DNA of 64,000 bases from Nitrospira sp. Ga0074138. GTDB taxonomy: Bacteria; Nitrospirota; Nitrospiria; Nitrospirales; Nitrospiraceae. Below the pieces are notes generated by a model that was given only the letters and a program-made list of their open reading frames with translations, searched no databases and had not been told where the DNA came from. This document shows, piece after piece, positions 1-6,942 of this stretch. The first letter of the stretch is position 1. Each line of letters starts with the position of its first letter. The stretch is taken from positions 124,001-188,000 of the forward strand of contig LNDU01000039.1 of NCBI GenBank assembly GCA_001464735.1, read 5' to 3'. The position numbers and the translations under genes were made by a program.

Positions 1-1
1 A

Positions 2-1255
2 GGGTTGTCTGGCGAGGCGTTGTCGCCGACGCTGTGTGTGACAGCAGACGAGAGTCGTCAGTTGGATGTCAGGCTCGCTGGGGCCGAGGTCGGCTTGTCA
101 GATATCCTGATTGGTATCAATCCAGGGTCGACCTACGGAAGTGCAAAGCGTTGGTTGCCTGAGCGATTCGCTGAAGTCGCGCAGCGACTTGCGGAACGCA
201 TAGGGCAGGACGAGAATGGACAGGTGGTAGTGGTCATTCTGGGGGCAAGGGGAGAGGAGTCCTTGGGAAAGGACATCGCCGCTCGAATCAATGGGCGATC
301 AGTGGTGCTATCGGGTGCCACGACCATTCGTGAGTTGATGGCGGTGGTCAAGCGATGTCGCCTGCTCATTACCAACGATACAGGGCCGATGCATATCGCT
401 GCTGCGTGCGGTGTGCCGGTCGTGGCGGTGTTTGGTCCTACGGATTCACATACCACCGCACCCTATGGGCAAGAGCGGTCGATTGTGCGGGAAGCCGTAG
501 ACTGTGCGCCCTGCCTCCTTAGGGAATGCCCGATTGATCACCGCTGCATGACGCGCATCCCCGTTGGCCGGGTGTATGAAGCGGCAGTGCAACAGCTGAG
601 CGGTTTATCTCGTGTATCTGGTCTATCTCGTCCAGACAACACAGAGCAGACGAACATTCTGTCCGGCTATACCATCTTTCTCGATCGAGACGGAACGCTC
701 AATCCCGATCCCGGCTATATCAAGTCTCCCGATCAGTTTGAGTTGTTTCCCGGGGTGTCCGAGGCGCTCGCGCGCCTGAAGCGGGCTGGTGCCCGATTGA
801 TCGTTGTCACCAATCAATCGGGCATTGCGCGAGGACTCTTGTCGCGCATGGATCTCGATGCCGTGCACATGAAACTGAAGTGTCTTCTCGATGGCGCGGG
901 TGTGACACTCGACGCCATCTATTTCTGTCCTCACCATCCTGACGACGGTTGCGAATGTCGAAAACCGAACCGTGGGATGATTGACCAAGCGGTGCGAGAG
1001 TGCGGGGTGACTCTCGATCACTCCTATCTGATCGGCGATCACAGTCGAGACATCGAATTGGCACAGCGGGTCGGGGTGCGCAGTATCTTAGTGACGACGG
1101 GTGTCGTGTCTCCGCAGGATGCAGAAAGACTCAAAGCCTCAGGGCCAGCTCCAGCTTGGATTGCATCCTCGCTGGCGGACGCTGCGGACTGGCTGCTCTC
1201 CGATGCAAGCAGGGCGTCCGTACAGATCCGCGGGCGGCAGGTCGCACATACGTGA
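2..1255 (+). CDS. WaaF-type heptosyltransferase (C-terminal part) fused to GmhB-type heptose bisphosphate phosphatase; 5' end cut by window edge
   Basis: The frame is open to the left edge, so the N-terminal half of the glycosyltransferase is missing. Counting from a TTG at 5, residues 35-195 are the nucleotide-binding half of a GT9 heptosyltransferase (INPGSTYGSAKRW, then NDTGPMHIAAACGVPVVAVFGPT, the ADP-heptose binding signature). Residues 221-395 are a HAD phosphatase of the histidinol-phosphatase/GmhB group: FLDRDGTLN with the DxD nucleophile pair D227/D229, VVTNQSGIARG, a Cys/His zinc loop (CPHHPDDGCECRKP) and LIGDHSRDIELA. GmhB removes the 7-phosphate of D-glycero-D-manno-heptose 1,7-bisphosphate, and WaaF adds the second core heptose. 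The two domains are joined by a Ser/Gly/Leu/Arg-rich linker (199-216) whose DNA matches a repeat found elsewhere in the window. Family assignment is secure; the exact acceptor of the transferase is inferred. Confidence 0.9.
   Translation, partial: GLSGEALSPTLCVTADESRQLDVRLAGAEVGLSDILIGINPGSTYGSAKRWLPERFAEVAQRLAERIGQDENGQVVVVILGARGEESLGKDIAARINGRSVVLSGATTIRELMAVVKRCRLLITNDTGPMHIAAACGVPVVAVFGPTDSHTTAPYGQERSIVREAVDCAPCLLRECPIDHRCMTRIPVGRVYEAAVQQLSGLSRVSGLSRPDNTEQTNILSGYTIFLDRDGTLNPDPGYIKSPDQFELFPGVSEALARLKRAGARLIVVTNQSGIARGLLSRMDLDAVHMKLKCLLDGAGVTLDAIYFCPHHPDDGCECRKPNRGMIDQAVRECGVTLDHSYLIGDHSRDIELAQRVGVRSILVTTGVVSPQDAERLKASGPAPAWIASSLADAADWLLSDASRASVQIRGRQVAHT
599..652 (+). repeat. Degenerate GTCTATCTCGTC-type repeat inside a coding region
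   Basis: The DNA coding for the linker between the heptosyltransferase and phosphatase domains is made of units such as TATCTCGTGTATCTGG, then GTCTATCTCGTCCAGACAAC. It is the same sequence family, largely in the opposite orientation, as the tracts at 5306-5408 and 5786-5842. Here it stays in frame and reads as SGLSRVSGLSRPDN. Confidence 0.6.
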
Positions 1256-1372
1256 TGGAGTGGAGCGGCGGCGTTCGGCCCGGTCTTGTGTTGGGTGGAG
1301 AGCCAGCGTAAGTTGTATCGGTAGCAGACGACGGGCAAGGGAGTCGGCTGTGTTGCGCAGCGAGAGAGGACG

Positions 1373-2374
1373 ATGGCAGCGAACCAACCTGTGAGCGTGT
1401 CTTCCGTTCCATGTAACCTTTGTGGTGGCACCCAGGTGTCGACTCTGTCGAACAAAAGTCGAAGTGGGAAGCCATTGCGGACGGTCATTTGTCAAGCGTG
1501 CGGGCTTGTGTGGTCGGACCCACGCCCTCATGACGCCAGGCAGTTTTATGAGGAGGAGTACCGCCTCTCCTACAAACACACCTACCGCCCGAAGCCCAAA
1601 CACGTCTTACGCGCGGGCCATGTGGCCTTGTCACGATTCGAAAAGATCGAGCCGTTGCTGTCGAGTCGGAAAGCTGTTCTCGATGTTGGTACCGGCGGAG
1701 GAGAGTTCGCCTATCTGCTTCAATCGTTGGGGCATGGCGTGAGCGGGATTGAACCGAATAGAGGGTATGCCGACTATTCCATACAGGAATATGGGCTCAC
1801 GGTTCAGGTCGGGTTCGTGCAAGATGCGGTGTTTCCACCCGAATCGTTTGATGTAGTGACGATCTGGCATGTACTCGAACATACGGAAGATCCGGGTTTC
1901 ATTCTAGCCCTGCTCCGATCCTGGCTGAAACCGGACGGCACGCTTGTTGTGGAGGTTCCCAATGTCGAGGCAACCTGTCAGGCTCCCAGCAGCACATTCC
2001 ATGAAGCCCATCTCTATAACTTCAATGTGGTGTCATTACGCCGATTGGCCAAGAAACACGGGTTGTTCGAGACCAAGCATCTGATCTCTCGCGATGGTGG
2101 GAATATCACGATGTTCCTGTCTCGCATGGAGCCACTGTTCCAAGATCGGTACGCTGCGACTATTTCGGGCAACTGCGAGTGGATCTCGAGGATCGTGCGT
2201 CAGCACAGCAACGTGCGGCGACACTTGACGCCGATGCCGTACCTGCGGGCCTGGCAGCGCCTCTGCCGATCATTCAAAGAGAGGCGTGAAACGGCGGATG
2301 CGAAGAGCGGTAAGGCATTGCTCGACGCACTCTATTCGCCTCAGTTTCGCTCCCATTCTGTAGGACGTGGATGA
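1373..2374 (+). CDS. Class I SAM-dependent methyltransferase with N-terminal zinc ribbon
   Basis: A 333-residue protein. Residues 14-43 contain two CxxC pairs (CNLC at 14-17, CQAC at 40-43), the small zinc-ribbon module common at the N-terminus of sugar C- or O-methyltransferases in LPS clusters. The SAM-binding motif I is VLDVGTGGG at 102-110, with the acidic/HVLEHTEDP post-motif near 170. The start ATG follows GAGAGAGGA at 1362-1370. It lies between two heptosyltransferase genes, so the acceptor is probably a core or O-chain sugar, but the sequence does not show whether C, N or O is methylated. A broad-family assignment is all that can be supported. Confidence 0.85.
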   Translation: MAANQPVSVSSVPCNLCGGTQVSTLSNKSRSGKPLRTVICQACGLVWSDPRPHDARQFYEEEYRLSYKHTYRPKPKHVLRAGHVALSRFEKIEPLLSSRKAVLDVGTGGGEFAYLLQSLGHGVSGIEPNRGYADYSIQEYGLTVQVGFVQDAVFPPESFDVVTIWHVLEHTEDPGFILALLRSWLKPDGTLVVEVPNVEATCQAPSSTFHEAHLYNFNVVSLRRLAKKHGLFETKHLISRDGGNITMFLSRMEPLFQDRYAATISGNCEWISRIVRQHSNVRRHLTPMPYLRAWQRLCRSFKERRETADAKSGKALLDALYSPQFRSHSVGRG

Positions 2375-2460
2375 ACAGATTCGGATGATGTAAGGATCAT
2401 CACACGTGGTCTTGCTTCATTCTAGGCATTGACGCGCAGTGTTCGCTGGAAGGTTCTCCG

Positions 2461-3534
2461 GTGTCATCTGTCAACCCTCTCGATAGTCGCTTCTCATCGG
2501 TGTTGAACAATGCCCGCATCCTGTTGATCAAGCCCAGTTCTCTCGGGGATATCGTGCATGCATTGCCAGTCGTTTCGGCGATCAAAGCACAATGGCCGAG
2601 ATCACATCTCACGTGGATCGTGAAGCGCCAGTGGGCTGACCTTGTCGAACGGGCAGAGGGGGTCGACCGTGTCTGGCCGGTTGATATGACGGTGGGAAGT
2701 TGGATCAGGGAAGGCCGGGCATTGCGCGCACAGCGGTTCGACCTCGCTATCGATCTGCAAGGGCTATTTCGCAGTGGCATTTTGGCATGGCTCAGTGGTG
2801 CGCCGGCCCGTATTGGCTTTGCGAATGGAAGGGAAGGAAGTCCCTGGTTCTACTCCGACCGTGTCCCGGTTACCGATCCCGATATCCATGCGGTCGATCG
2901 ATATCTTTCCGTTGTCGCGGCGTTGGGGGCATCTCTGGCGGACAAACCGCGATTTGGGTTTAGGCTACAAGAGGAGGATATGGCGACCGTTCGAGAAATT
3001 TGTCAACGGCGAGGCCTCACAGTAGACAAGCCGTGGGTTGCCGTAAATGTTGGAGCGCGGTGGCCGACAAAGCGCTGGCCGCTGACATCGTTTGCTGCCG
3101 TTCTGGATCAGCTGTATGAGGCACAGCTCGGCCCGGTTGTTGTGATTGGAAGCGCTGATGAACGACTACAGATGGATAGCCTGAAGGCTCTGGCACAAAG
3201 TCCGTTCATCGACCTGTGCGGTGAGATTCCATTGAAGTGTTTGCCGTCACTGCTGTCTAAAGCGACCGCCATGATCACAAATGATTCCGGGCCAATGCAC
3301 ATCGCTGCGGCGCTTGGGGTTCCGGTGATTGCGATGTTCGGACCAACCAGTGCGAGTCGGACTGGTCCATATGGAGATGGTCATCAGGTGATGATCGGTC
3401 GAGTCCCCTGTAGACCCTGTTTCAGTCGCATCTGTCGACACGATCCTGAATTGGAATGCCTTCATCTCATTCAGCCGACTCAAGTGGTCGATGTGATAAG
3501 GCCCTTATTAACGGCTCAGGTACCATGTCGATGA
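2461..3534 (+). CDS. waaC: Glycosyltransferase family 9, heptosyltransferase I (WaaC-like)
   Basis: A 357-residue GT-B enzyme that would add heptose from an ADP-heptose donor to KDO or core on the cytoplasmic face of the inner membrane. The N-terminal Rossmann domain begins ILLIKPSSLGDIVHALPVV (about residues 20-38), the WaaC-type signature. The second domain carries NVGARWPTKRWP and ITNDSGPMHIAAALGVPVIAMFGPT near 280-305. The only well-placed start is a GTG at 2461. The last codons overlap the next gene. WaaC rather than WaaF is inferred from the N-terminal motif; GT9 membership itself is clear. Confidence 0.85.
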   Translation: MSSVNPLDSRFSSVLNNARILLIKPSSLGDIVHALPVVSAIKAQWPRSHLTWIVKRQWADLVERAEGVDRVWPVDMTVGSWIREGRALRAQRFDLAIDLQGLFRSGILAWLSGAPARIGFANGREGSPWFYSDRVPVTDPDIHAVDRYLSVVAALGASLADKPRFGFRLQEEDMATVREICQRRGLTVDKPWVAVNVGARWPTKRWPLTSFAAVLDQLYEAQLGPVVVIGSADERLQMDSLKALAQSPFIDLCGEIPLKCLPSLLSKATAMITNDSGPMHIAAALGVPVIAMFGPTSASRTGPYGDGHQVMIGRVPCRPCFSRICRHDPELECLHLIQPTQVVDVIRPLLTAQVPCR

Positions 3535-4550
3535 ATGTCTTGATCGTTCGTCCAGACGGCATCGGCGATGTCTTACTCTCTCTTCCCGTGGCGACACAAC
3601 TCAGGCAGCTTGTGCCTGGGGTCAGAATTGGGTTTCTCACTAGTCCCACTGTGGCCCCTTTGCTTGAGCATCATCCCGATGTGGATTATGTGCGAACGAT
3701 TCGTTTCACAGACCCGTTGAAGGAACTCCGTCTCGCCTTTTCGCAGGGAGTTGAGGCAGCAATTTTTTTGAAGCCGTTTCGCCGTCTGATGTGGGCCGCA
3801 TGGGTGGCTGGTGTCCCGATTCGCGTTGCCACTGGCTACCGGTGGTATAGCCTATTGGCCAATCGCCGTATGTATGAACATCGCAGCGAGTTTGCAAAAC
3901 ACGAATCAGAGTACAACGTCGATATGATCAAGGGGTTGGGGTTGCCTCCTCGGCCTGTAACCCAGCCGGTGCTCACCCTGACCGAGACCGAACGGGCCGC
4001 TGGGGCATGCAGTTGGGCGGGATTGCCAAGTTCTCGCGTCGTGGTCCACCCAGGGGGAATTTCAGCACGCCGCTGGCGGCTGGAGCATTACCGTGACCTG
4101 GTCTCGACATTGACAGACAGGGGATATGGTGTGGTGCTGACAGGCAGCGATCAGGAGCGAAGAGAGTTTGGGAAAGGTCTGCCGTTGCCTACGGCGTCCC
4201 CCTCAGGGGTAGCAGATCTTATGGGGAACCTGTCGCTGCGGGAACTGATGGCGGTGATCGCCAATGCTCATGTCGTCGTCTCAGGAGCGACAGGACCGGC
4301 TCACCTGGCGGCAGCTCTAGGGATCCCCACAGTCACCTTGTTCGATCCTCGGCGAAACAATTTGCCGGTGAGATGGAAACCGCTTGGAACAGGAGCTTTG
4401 CTGCGACCAGATGTTCCTACTTGCGAAAAATGTATTGGGGAGGTCTGTCCCTATTGGGATTGTCTTGATCGATTCACTGTTGCAACTGTCACGTCCGTCA
4501 TCTCCAAAGTTTTAGAGGCCCCGTCACCGCTTACCGTACTCCATATCTAG
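3525..4550 (+). CDS. Glycosyltransferase family 9 (heptosyltransferase family)
   Basis: A 341-residue GT9 protein starting MSMNVLIVRPDGIGDVLLSLP. The second domain has VVHPGGISARRW and the NDSG-like signature changed to VSGATGPAHLAAALGIPTVTLFDP near 265-285. Two starts are possible: ATG 3525, or ATG 3531, which overlaps the upstream TGA as ATGA. AGG at 3518-3520 serves either. In a heptosyltransferase the Asp of the ND(S/T)GP motif contacts donor; here it is SGATGP, as in several WaaQ/WaaF-like relatives, so donor specificity is open. Translational coupling to the preceding waaC-like gene suggests a joint role in core assembly. Confidence 0.85.
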   Translation: MSMNVLIVRPDGIGDVLLSLPVATQLRQLVPGVRIGFLTSPTVAPLLEHHPDVDYVRTIRFTDPLKELRLAFSQGVEAAIFLKPFRRLMWAAWVAGVPIRVATGYRWYSLLANRRMYEHRSEFAKHESEYNVDMIKGLGLPPRPVTQPVLTLTETERAAGACSWAGLPSSRVVVHPGGISARRWRLEHYRDLVSTLTDRGYGVVLTGSDQERREFGKGLPLPTASPSGVADLMGNLSLRELMAVIANAHVVVSGATGPAHLAAALGIPTVTLFDPRRNNLPVRWKPLGTGALLRPDVPTCEKCIGEVCPYWDCLDRFTVATVTSVISKVLEAPSPLTVLHI

Positions 4551-4595
4551 GCAGGTCCATCAGTGGGGAGGAAGAGCTGTTGCTAGGTGCTGCTC

Positions 4596-4624
4596 TTGAC
4601 TCAACTGCGCTTCTATGTTCATAT
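4596..4624 (+). promoter_or_regulatory. Possible sigma70-type promoter for the regulatory genes
   Basis: TTGACT at 4596-4601 is a near-consensus -35 box. After 17 bases comes TCATAT, a poor -10 match. The position, about 35 bases before the chosen ATG of the winged-helix gene, is right for a promoter, but the -10 box is weak and this is tentative. Confidence 0.3.
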
Positions 4625-4655
4625 CCTGAACGTGGGAGGATGGCATGCTAACTCT

Positions 4656-5243
4656 ATGAATTTCCAAGGGCAACGAGATCTTCTCTTGCTGGCTGAAGTG
4701 GAGCGTGATGGTGCGGTCACACAGCGGTCTCTCTCGACCAAGCTAGGAGTCGCTCTGGGGCTGACCAATCTCTATCTCAAGCGGTTGGCGCGGAAGGGTT
4801 ATATCAAGATCACCACGATTCCCTCACAACGAGTTCGGTATTTGCTGACTCCGCAAGGGTTTGCCGAGAAATCCAGACTGGCCTACCTCTATATGGAGTA
4901 TTCCCTGTCTCACTACCGTGATATGCGCGCGCGGCTACGAGAAACGCTGTCTCACGCAGCCAACAACGGAACGAAACGTGTCGTCATCTATGGAACCGGT
5001 GAACTTGCTGAGATGGCCTATCTGTCGCTCCGAGAAATGCATATGACCTTGGTTGGATTTGTCGATGATACCCAGCAGGAGTCGTTCTTGTCCTATCCGG
5101 TTTGGCCGCCGGAGGCGTTGAGCGGATGGGAGTTCGATGCGGTGTTATTGGCGGATTTCGAGCAAACGGCGGGGCACCGTACGACACTCGGACAGTGCCA
5201 GGTGCCGGATAGCAAGGTCATAGCGCTTACCCCCACGATGTAA
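4656..5243 (+). CDS. Winged-helix transcriptional regulator fused to a Rossmann-like domain
   Basis: A 195-residue protein. Residues 1-75 form a MarR-like winged helix (QRDLLLLAEVERDGAVTQRSLSTKLGV, recognition helix LTNLYLKRLARKGYI, wing with RVRYLLTPQG). Residues 105-195 look like a nucleotide- or sugar-nucleotide-binding Rossmann fold (RVVIYGTGELAEMAYLSL, then VGFVDDT), similar to the first domain of WbpM/CapD-type proteins. An earlier GTG at 4587 would add 23 residues with no family resemblance, so the ATG at 4656, after GGGAGGA at 4634-4640, is preferred. Proteins of this build occur at the head of exopolysaccharide loci; a ligand-sensing repressor or activator of the locus is inferred. 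Confidence 0.75.
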   Translation: MNFQGQRDLLLLAEVERDGAVTQRSLSTKLGVALGLTNLYLKRLARKGYIKITTIPSQRVRYLLTPQGFAEKSRLAYLYMEYSLSHYRDMRARLRETLSHAANNGTKRVVIYGTGELAEMAYLSLREMHMTLVGFVDDTQQESFLSYPVWPPEALSGWEFDAVLLADFEQTAGHRTTLGQCQVPDSKVIALTPTM

Positions 5244-5305
5244 GCGCTGCTGGGCGATCGGTTTTCTATGCACTGTAAGTGAGAGGGCGAAGCTGTATCT
5301 AAAGC

Positions 5306-5408
5306 GGTCTGTCTGGTGGGAGATGTCTATCTTGTCTATCTCGTGAAATGAGATGAGATAGACCAGACGACCAGACCGACGAGATAGACCAGAAAGACGA
5401 GAAAGACC
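5306..5408. repeat. Degenerate GTCTATCTCGT / GACGAGATAGACCAGA tract with inverted halves
   Basis: The left part (5306-5343) is pyrimidine-rich in the plus strand (GGTCTGTCTGG, GTCTATCTTGTCTATCTCGT). The right part (5350-5408) is its approximate reverse complement repeated several times (GAGATAGACCAGACGACC, GACGAGATAGACCAG, AAGACGAGAAAGACC). The two halves can fold into a long imperfect hairpin. The tract fills most of the gap before the four-helix-bundle gene. Confidence 0.7.
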
Positions 5409-5414
5409 ACTATC

Positions 5415-5786
5415 ATGAAATTGACCCATTTCGAAGATCTCGATTGCTGGAAAGAAGCTCGGAAACTCACGCGGCTGATCTATGAAGCGATAGGTCGAAA
5501 TCCAATCTGGCAACGTGATGTCAGGCTGTGCGGACAGATACAAGCGGCATCTGTATCAGTGATGTCGAATATTGCCGAAGGATTAGTCCGACATTCCGAC
5601 AAGGAATTTGTACAATTCCTATTTATCGCTATGTCTTCCGCAGCGGAAGTCCAGAGTCATCTTTATGTCGCGATTGACCAAAAATATATTTCCCAAGAAA
5701 GCTTCGATGAGATGTATGCGCAAGCGGAGAAGACCGGTAAGATCATCTCCGGACTCATCAAATACCTCCGAACCAAGACGAAATAG
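5415..5786 (+). CDS. Four-helix-bundle protein (23S rRNA intervening-sequence / S23-like family)
   Basis: A 123-residue all-helical protein with the typical opening HFEDLDCWKEARKLTRLIYE and the family signature QIQAASVSVMSNIAEG near residues 41-56, followed by SSAAEVQSHLYVAID. The family was first seen in intervening sequences of 23S rRNA genes and also includes the diversity-generating-retroelement accessory protein Avd. Stand-alone copies have no established function. No SD is obvious before the ATG at 5415, which follows the repeat tract by six bases. Another tract of the same repeat begins at its stop codon, so the gene looks like an inserted unit between the regulator and the antiterminator. 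Confidence 0.85.
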   Translation: MKLTHFEDLDCWKEARKLTRLIYEAIGRNPIWQRDVRLCGQIQAASVSVMSNIAEGLVRHSDKEFVQFLFIAMSSAAEVQSHLYVAIDQKYISQESFDEMYAQAEKTGKIISGLIKYLRTKTK

Positions 5787-5842
5787 ATCGGACAAACGAG
5801 ACCGACTAGACAGACCAGATGGACCAGACAGACGAGACAGAC
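5786..5842. repeat. Degenerate GACCAGACGAGACAGAC tract overlapping a start codon
   Basis: Units such as ACGAGACCGACTAGACAGACC and GACCAGACAGACGAGACAGAC run from the stop of the four-helix-bundle gene to the first codons of the antiterminator gene. Same sequence family and orientation as 5350-5408. Confidence 0.65.
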
Positions 5843-6331
5843 AATCTCCATTGGTACGCCTTACGTACTAAGTCTCGTCACGAAAAACTGGTGCGGGATC
5901 AGTTGGACAAGCAAGGAATCGAGCCGTTGCTCCCAACGGTCAAACGGCTGAGCCAATGGAAGGATCGAAAGAAGGAAATCGAGGTCCCGCTGTTTTCCGG
6001 CTATTGTTTCGTGCGGTTTTCTCAGCAGGAGAAGACACCGGTACAACAGACGACAGGTGTTGTCGAAATCGTTGGCAGCGGAAGTCATCCTGAATCAATC
6101 CCGGAGCAGGAAATTGATGCACTCCGCCGTCTCATGACCAGCGTCCTCCCCTATGATCCACATCCCTATCTCCATGAAGGAATGAAGGTGGAAGTCGTTC
6201 GTGGCCCCCTGCAGGGGGTTCTCGGAATTCTGATGCGGAAAGAGAAACGACATCGACTGGTTATCGGAGTGCACCTGATTCAACAAGCGGCGGCGGTCGA
6301 AATCGATGTGAATGATGTGGTGCCGGTGTGA
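5819..6331 (+). CDS. NusG/RfaH-family transcription antiterminator (UpxY type)
   Basis: A 170-residue specialised NusG paralogue. The NGN domain begins LHWYALRTKSRHEKLV (residues 11-26) and contains VPLFSGYCFVRF and TTGVVEIVG. The C-terminal KOW segment is MKVEVVRGPLQGVLGIL (about 121-137). Proteins of this group bind RNA polymerase near the promoter and stop premature termination along long capsule, O-antigen or EPS operons. The ATG at 5819 is the first start after an in-frame stop at 5807; it sits inside the GACCAGA repeat, which therefore encodes residues 2-8 (DQTDETD), and no SD precedes it. The long downstream run of plus-strand polysaccharide genes is the natural target. Confidence 0.88.
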   Translation: MDQTDETDNLHWYALRTKSRHEKLVRDQLDKQGIEPLLPTVKRLSQWKDRKKEIEVPLFSGYCFVRFSQQEKTPVQQTTGVVEIVGSGSHPESIPEQEIDALRRLMTSVLPYDPHPYLHEGMKVEVVRGPLQGVLGILMRKEKRHRLVIGVHLIQQAAAVEIDVNDVVPV

Positions 6332-6453
6332 GAAGCCTGTAGTCGAGCTGGACGCTCTCCTTCCTACAATGAAGTAATCCATTCCGTCGGCTGCTATGAA
6401 GAGCCTGACCCGCTCGGTCAAATTATAAAGAGCATGATGTTGGGACCGTCTGT

Positions 6454-6930
6454 ATGAACCAGTTCGAGATTTGCGCAATGTACGGGAACACCGTTGTGGA
6501 GGGGATACGGGTGCGCGTGGGAGTCGGCGTGGTCGTTCGAGGGCCAGAAGAAGCCATACTGTTGGAAAAGCGTCGCGATTGCGGATGGTGGGGATTGCCT
6601 GGAGGAAAGGTCGAGCCGGGTGAGTCTCTGATTGACGCAGCCGCACGCGAGGTGCTGGAAGAGACCGGCCTCACCGTGGAGGTCACGCATCTGATCGGCG
6701 TGTATTCAGACCCTGCTGGTCGCATCGTGACCTATCCGGACAATGGGGATGTGGTTCAACTGGTCGATGTCGTCGTGGGTGCGCGAGTGTTGTCCGGACG
6801 AATCGTATGTAGTCATGAGAGTGAAGAGGTACGGTTTTTCTCCCCATCTCAATTGCCGGAACAGATTGTGCCTCCGGCGCGGCAACCCCTTGCTGACGCA
6901 TTCGAAGGGCGATGTGGAGTTCTGCGATAG
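6454..6930 (+). CDS. NUDIX hydrolase
   Basis: A 158-residue protein with an intact Nudix box, [24 protein letters not shown] (residues about 50-73, matching G-x5-E-x7-REUxEExGU). It would hydrolyse a nucleoside diphosphate linked to another moiety. Its place between the antiterminator and a flippase suggests a nucleotide-sugar substrate or a house-cleaning role in sugar metabolism, but the substrate cannot be read from the sequence. An internal ATG at 6478 is an alternative start; neither has a strong SD. The 12-base gap to the next gene suggests cotranscription. Confidence 0.88.
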   Translation: MNQFEICAMYGNTVVEGIRVRVGVGVVVRGPEEAILLEKRRDCGWWGLPGGKVEPGESLIDAAAREVLEETGLTVEVTHLIGVYSDPAGRIVTYPDNGDVVQLVDVVVGARVLSGRIVCSHESEEVRFFSPSQLPEQIVPPARQPLADAFEGRCGVLR

Positions 6931-6942
6931 GATAGCCTCGTC

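Noticed and set aside
5415..5786. Annotation as a ribosomal protein S23
   Set aside because: The old family name is misleading; these proteins come from 23S rRNA intervening sequences and are not shown to be ribosomal proteins.
5306..5842. CRISPR-like array because of recurring short units near the four-helix-bundle gene
   Set aside because: Units are degenerate, contiguous and without uniform spacers; no cas genes are present.
6095..6646. A 183-codon minus-strand frame across the antiterminator and NUDIX genes
   Set aside because: Opposes two genes with intact motifs and encodes nothing recognisable.
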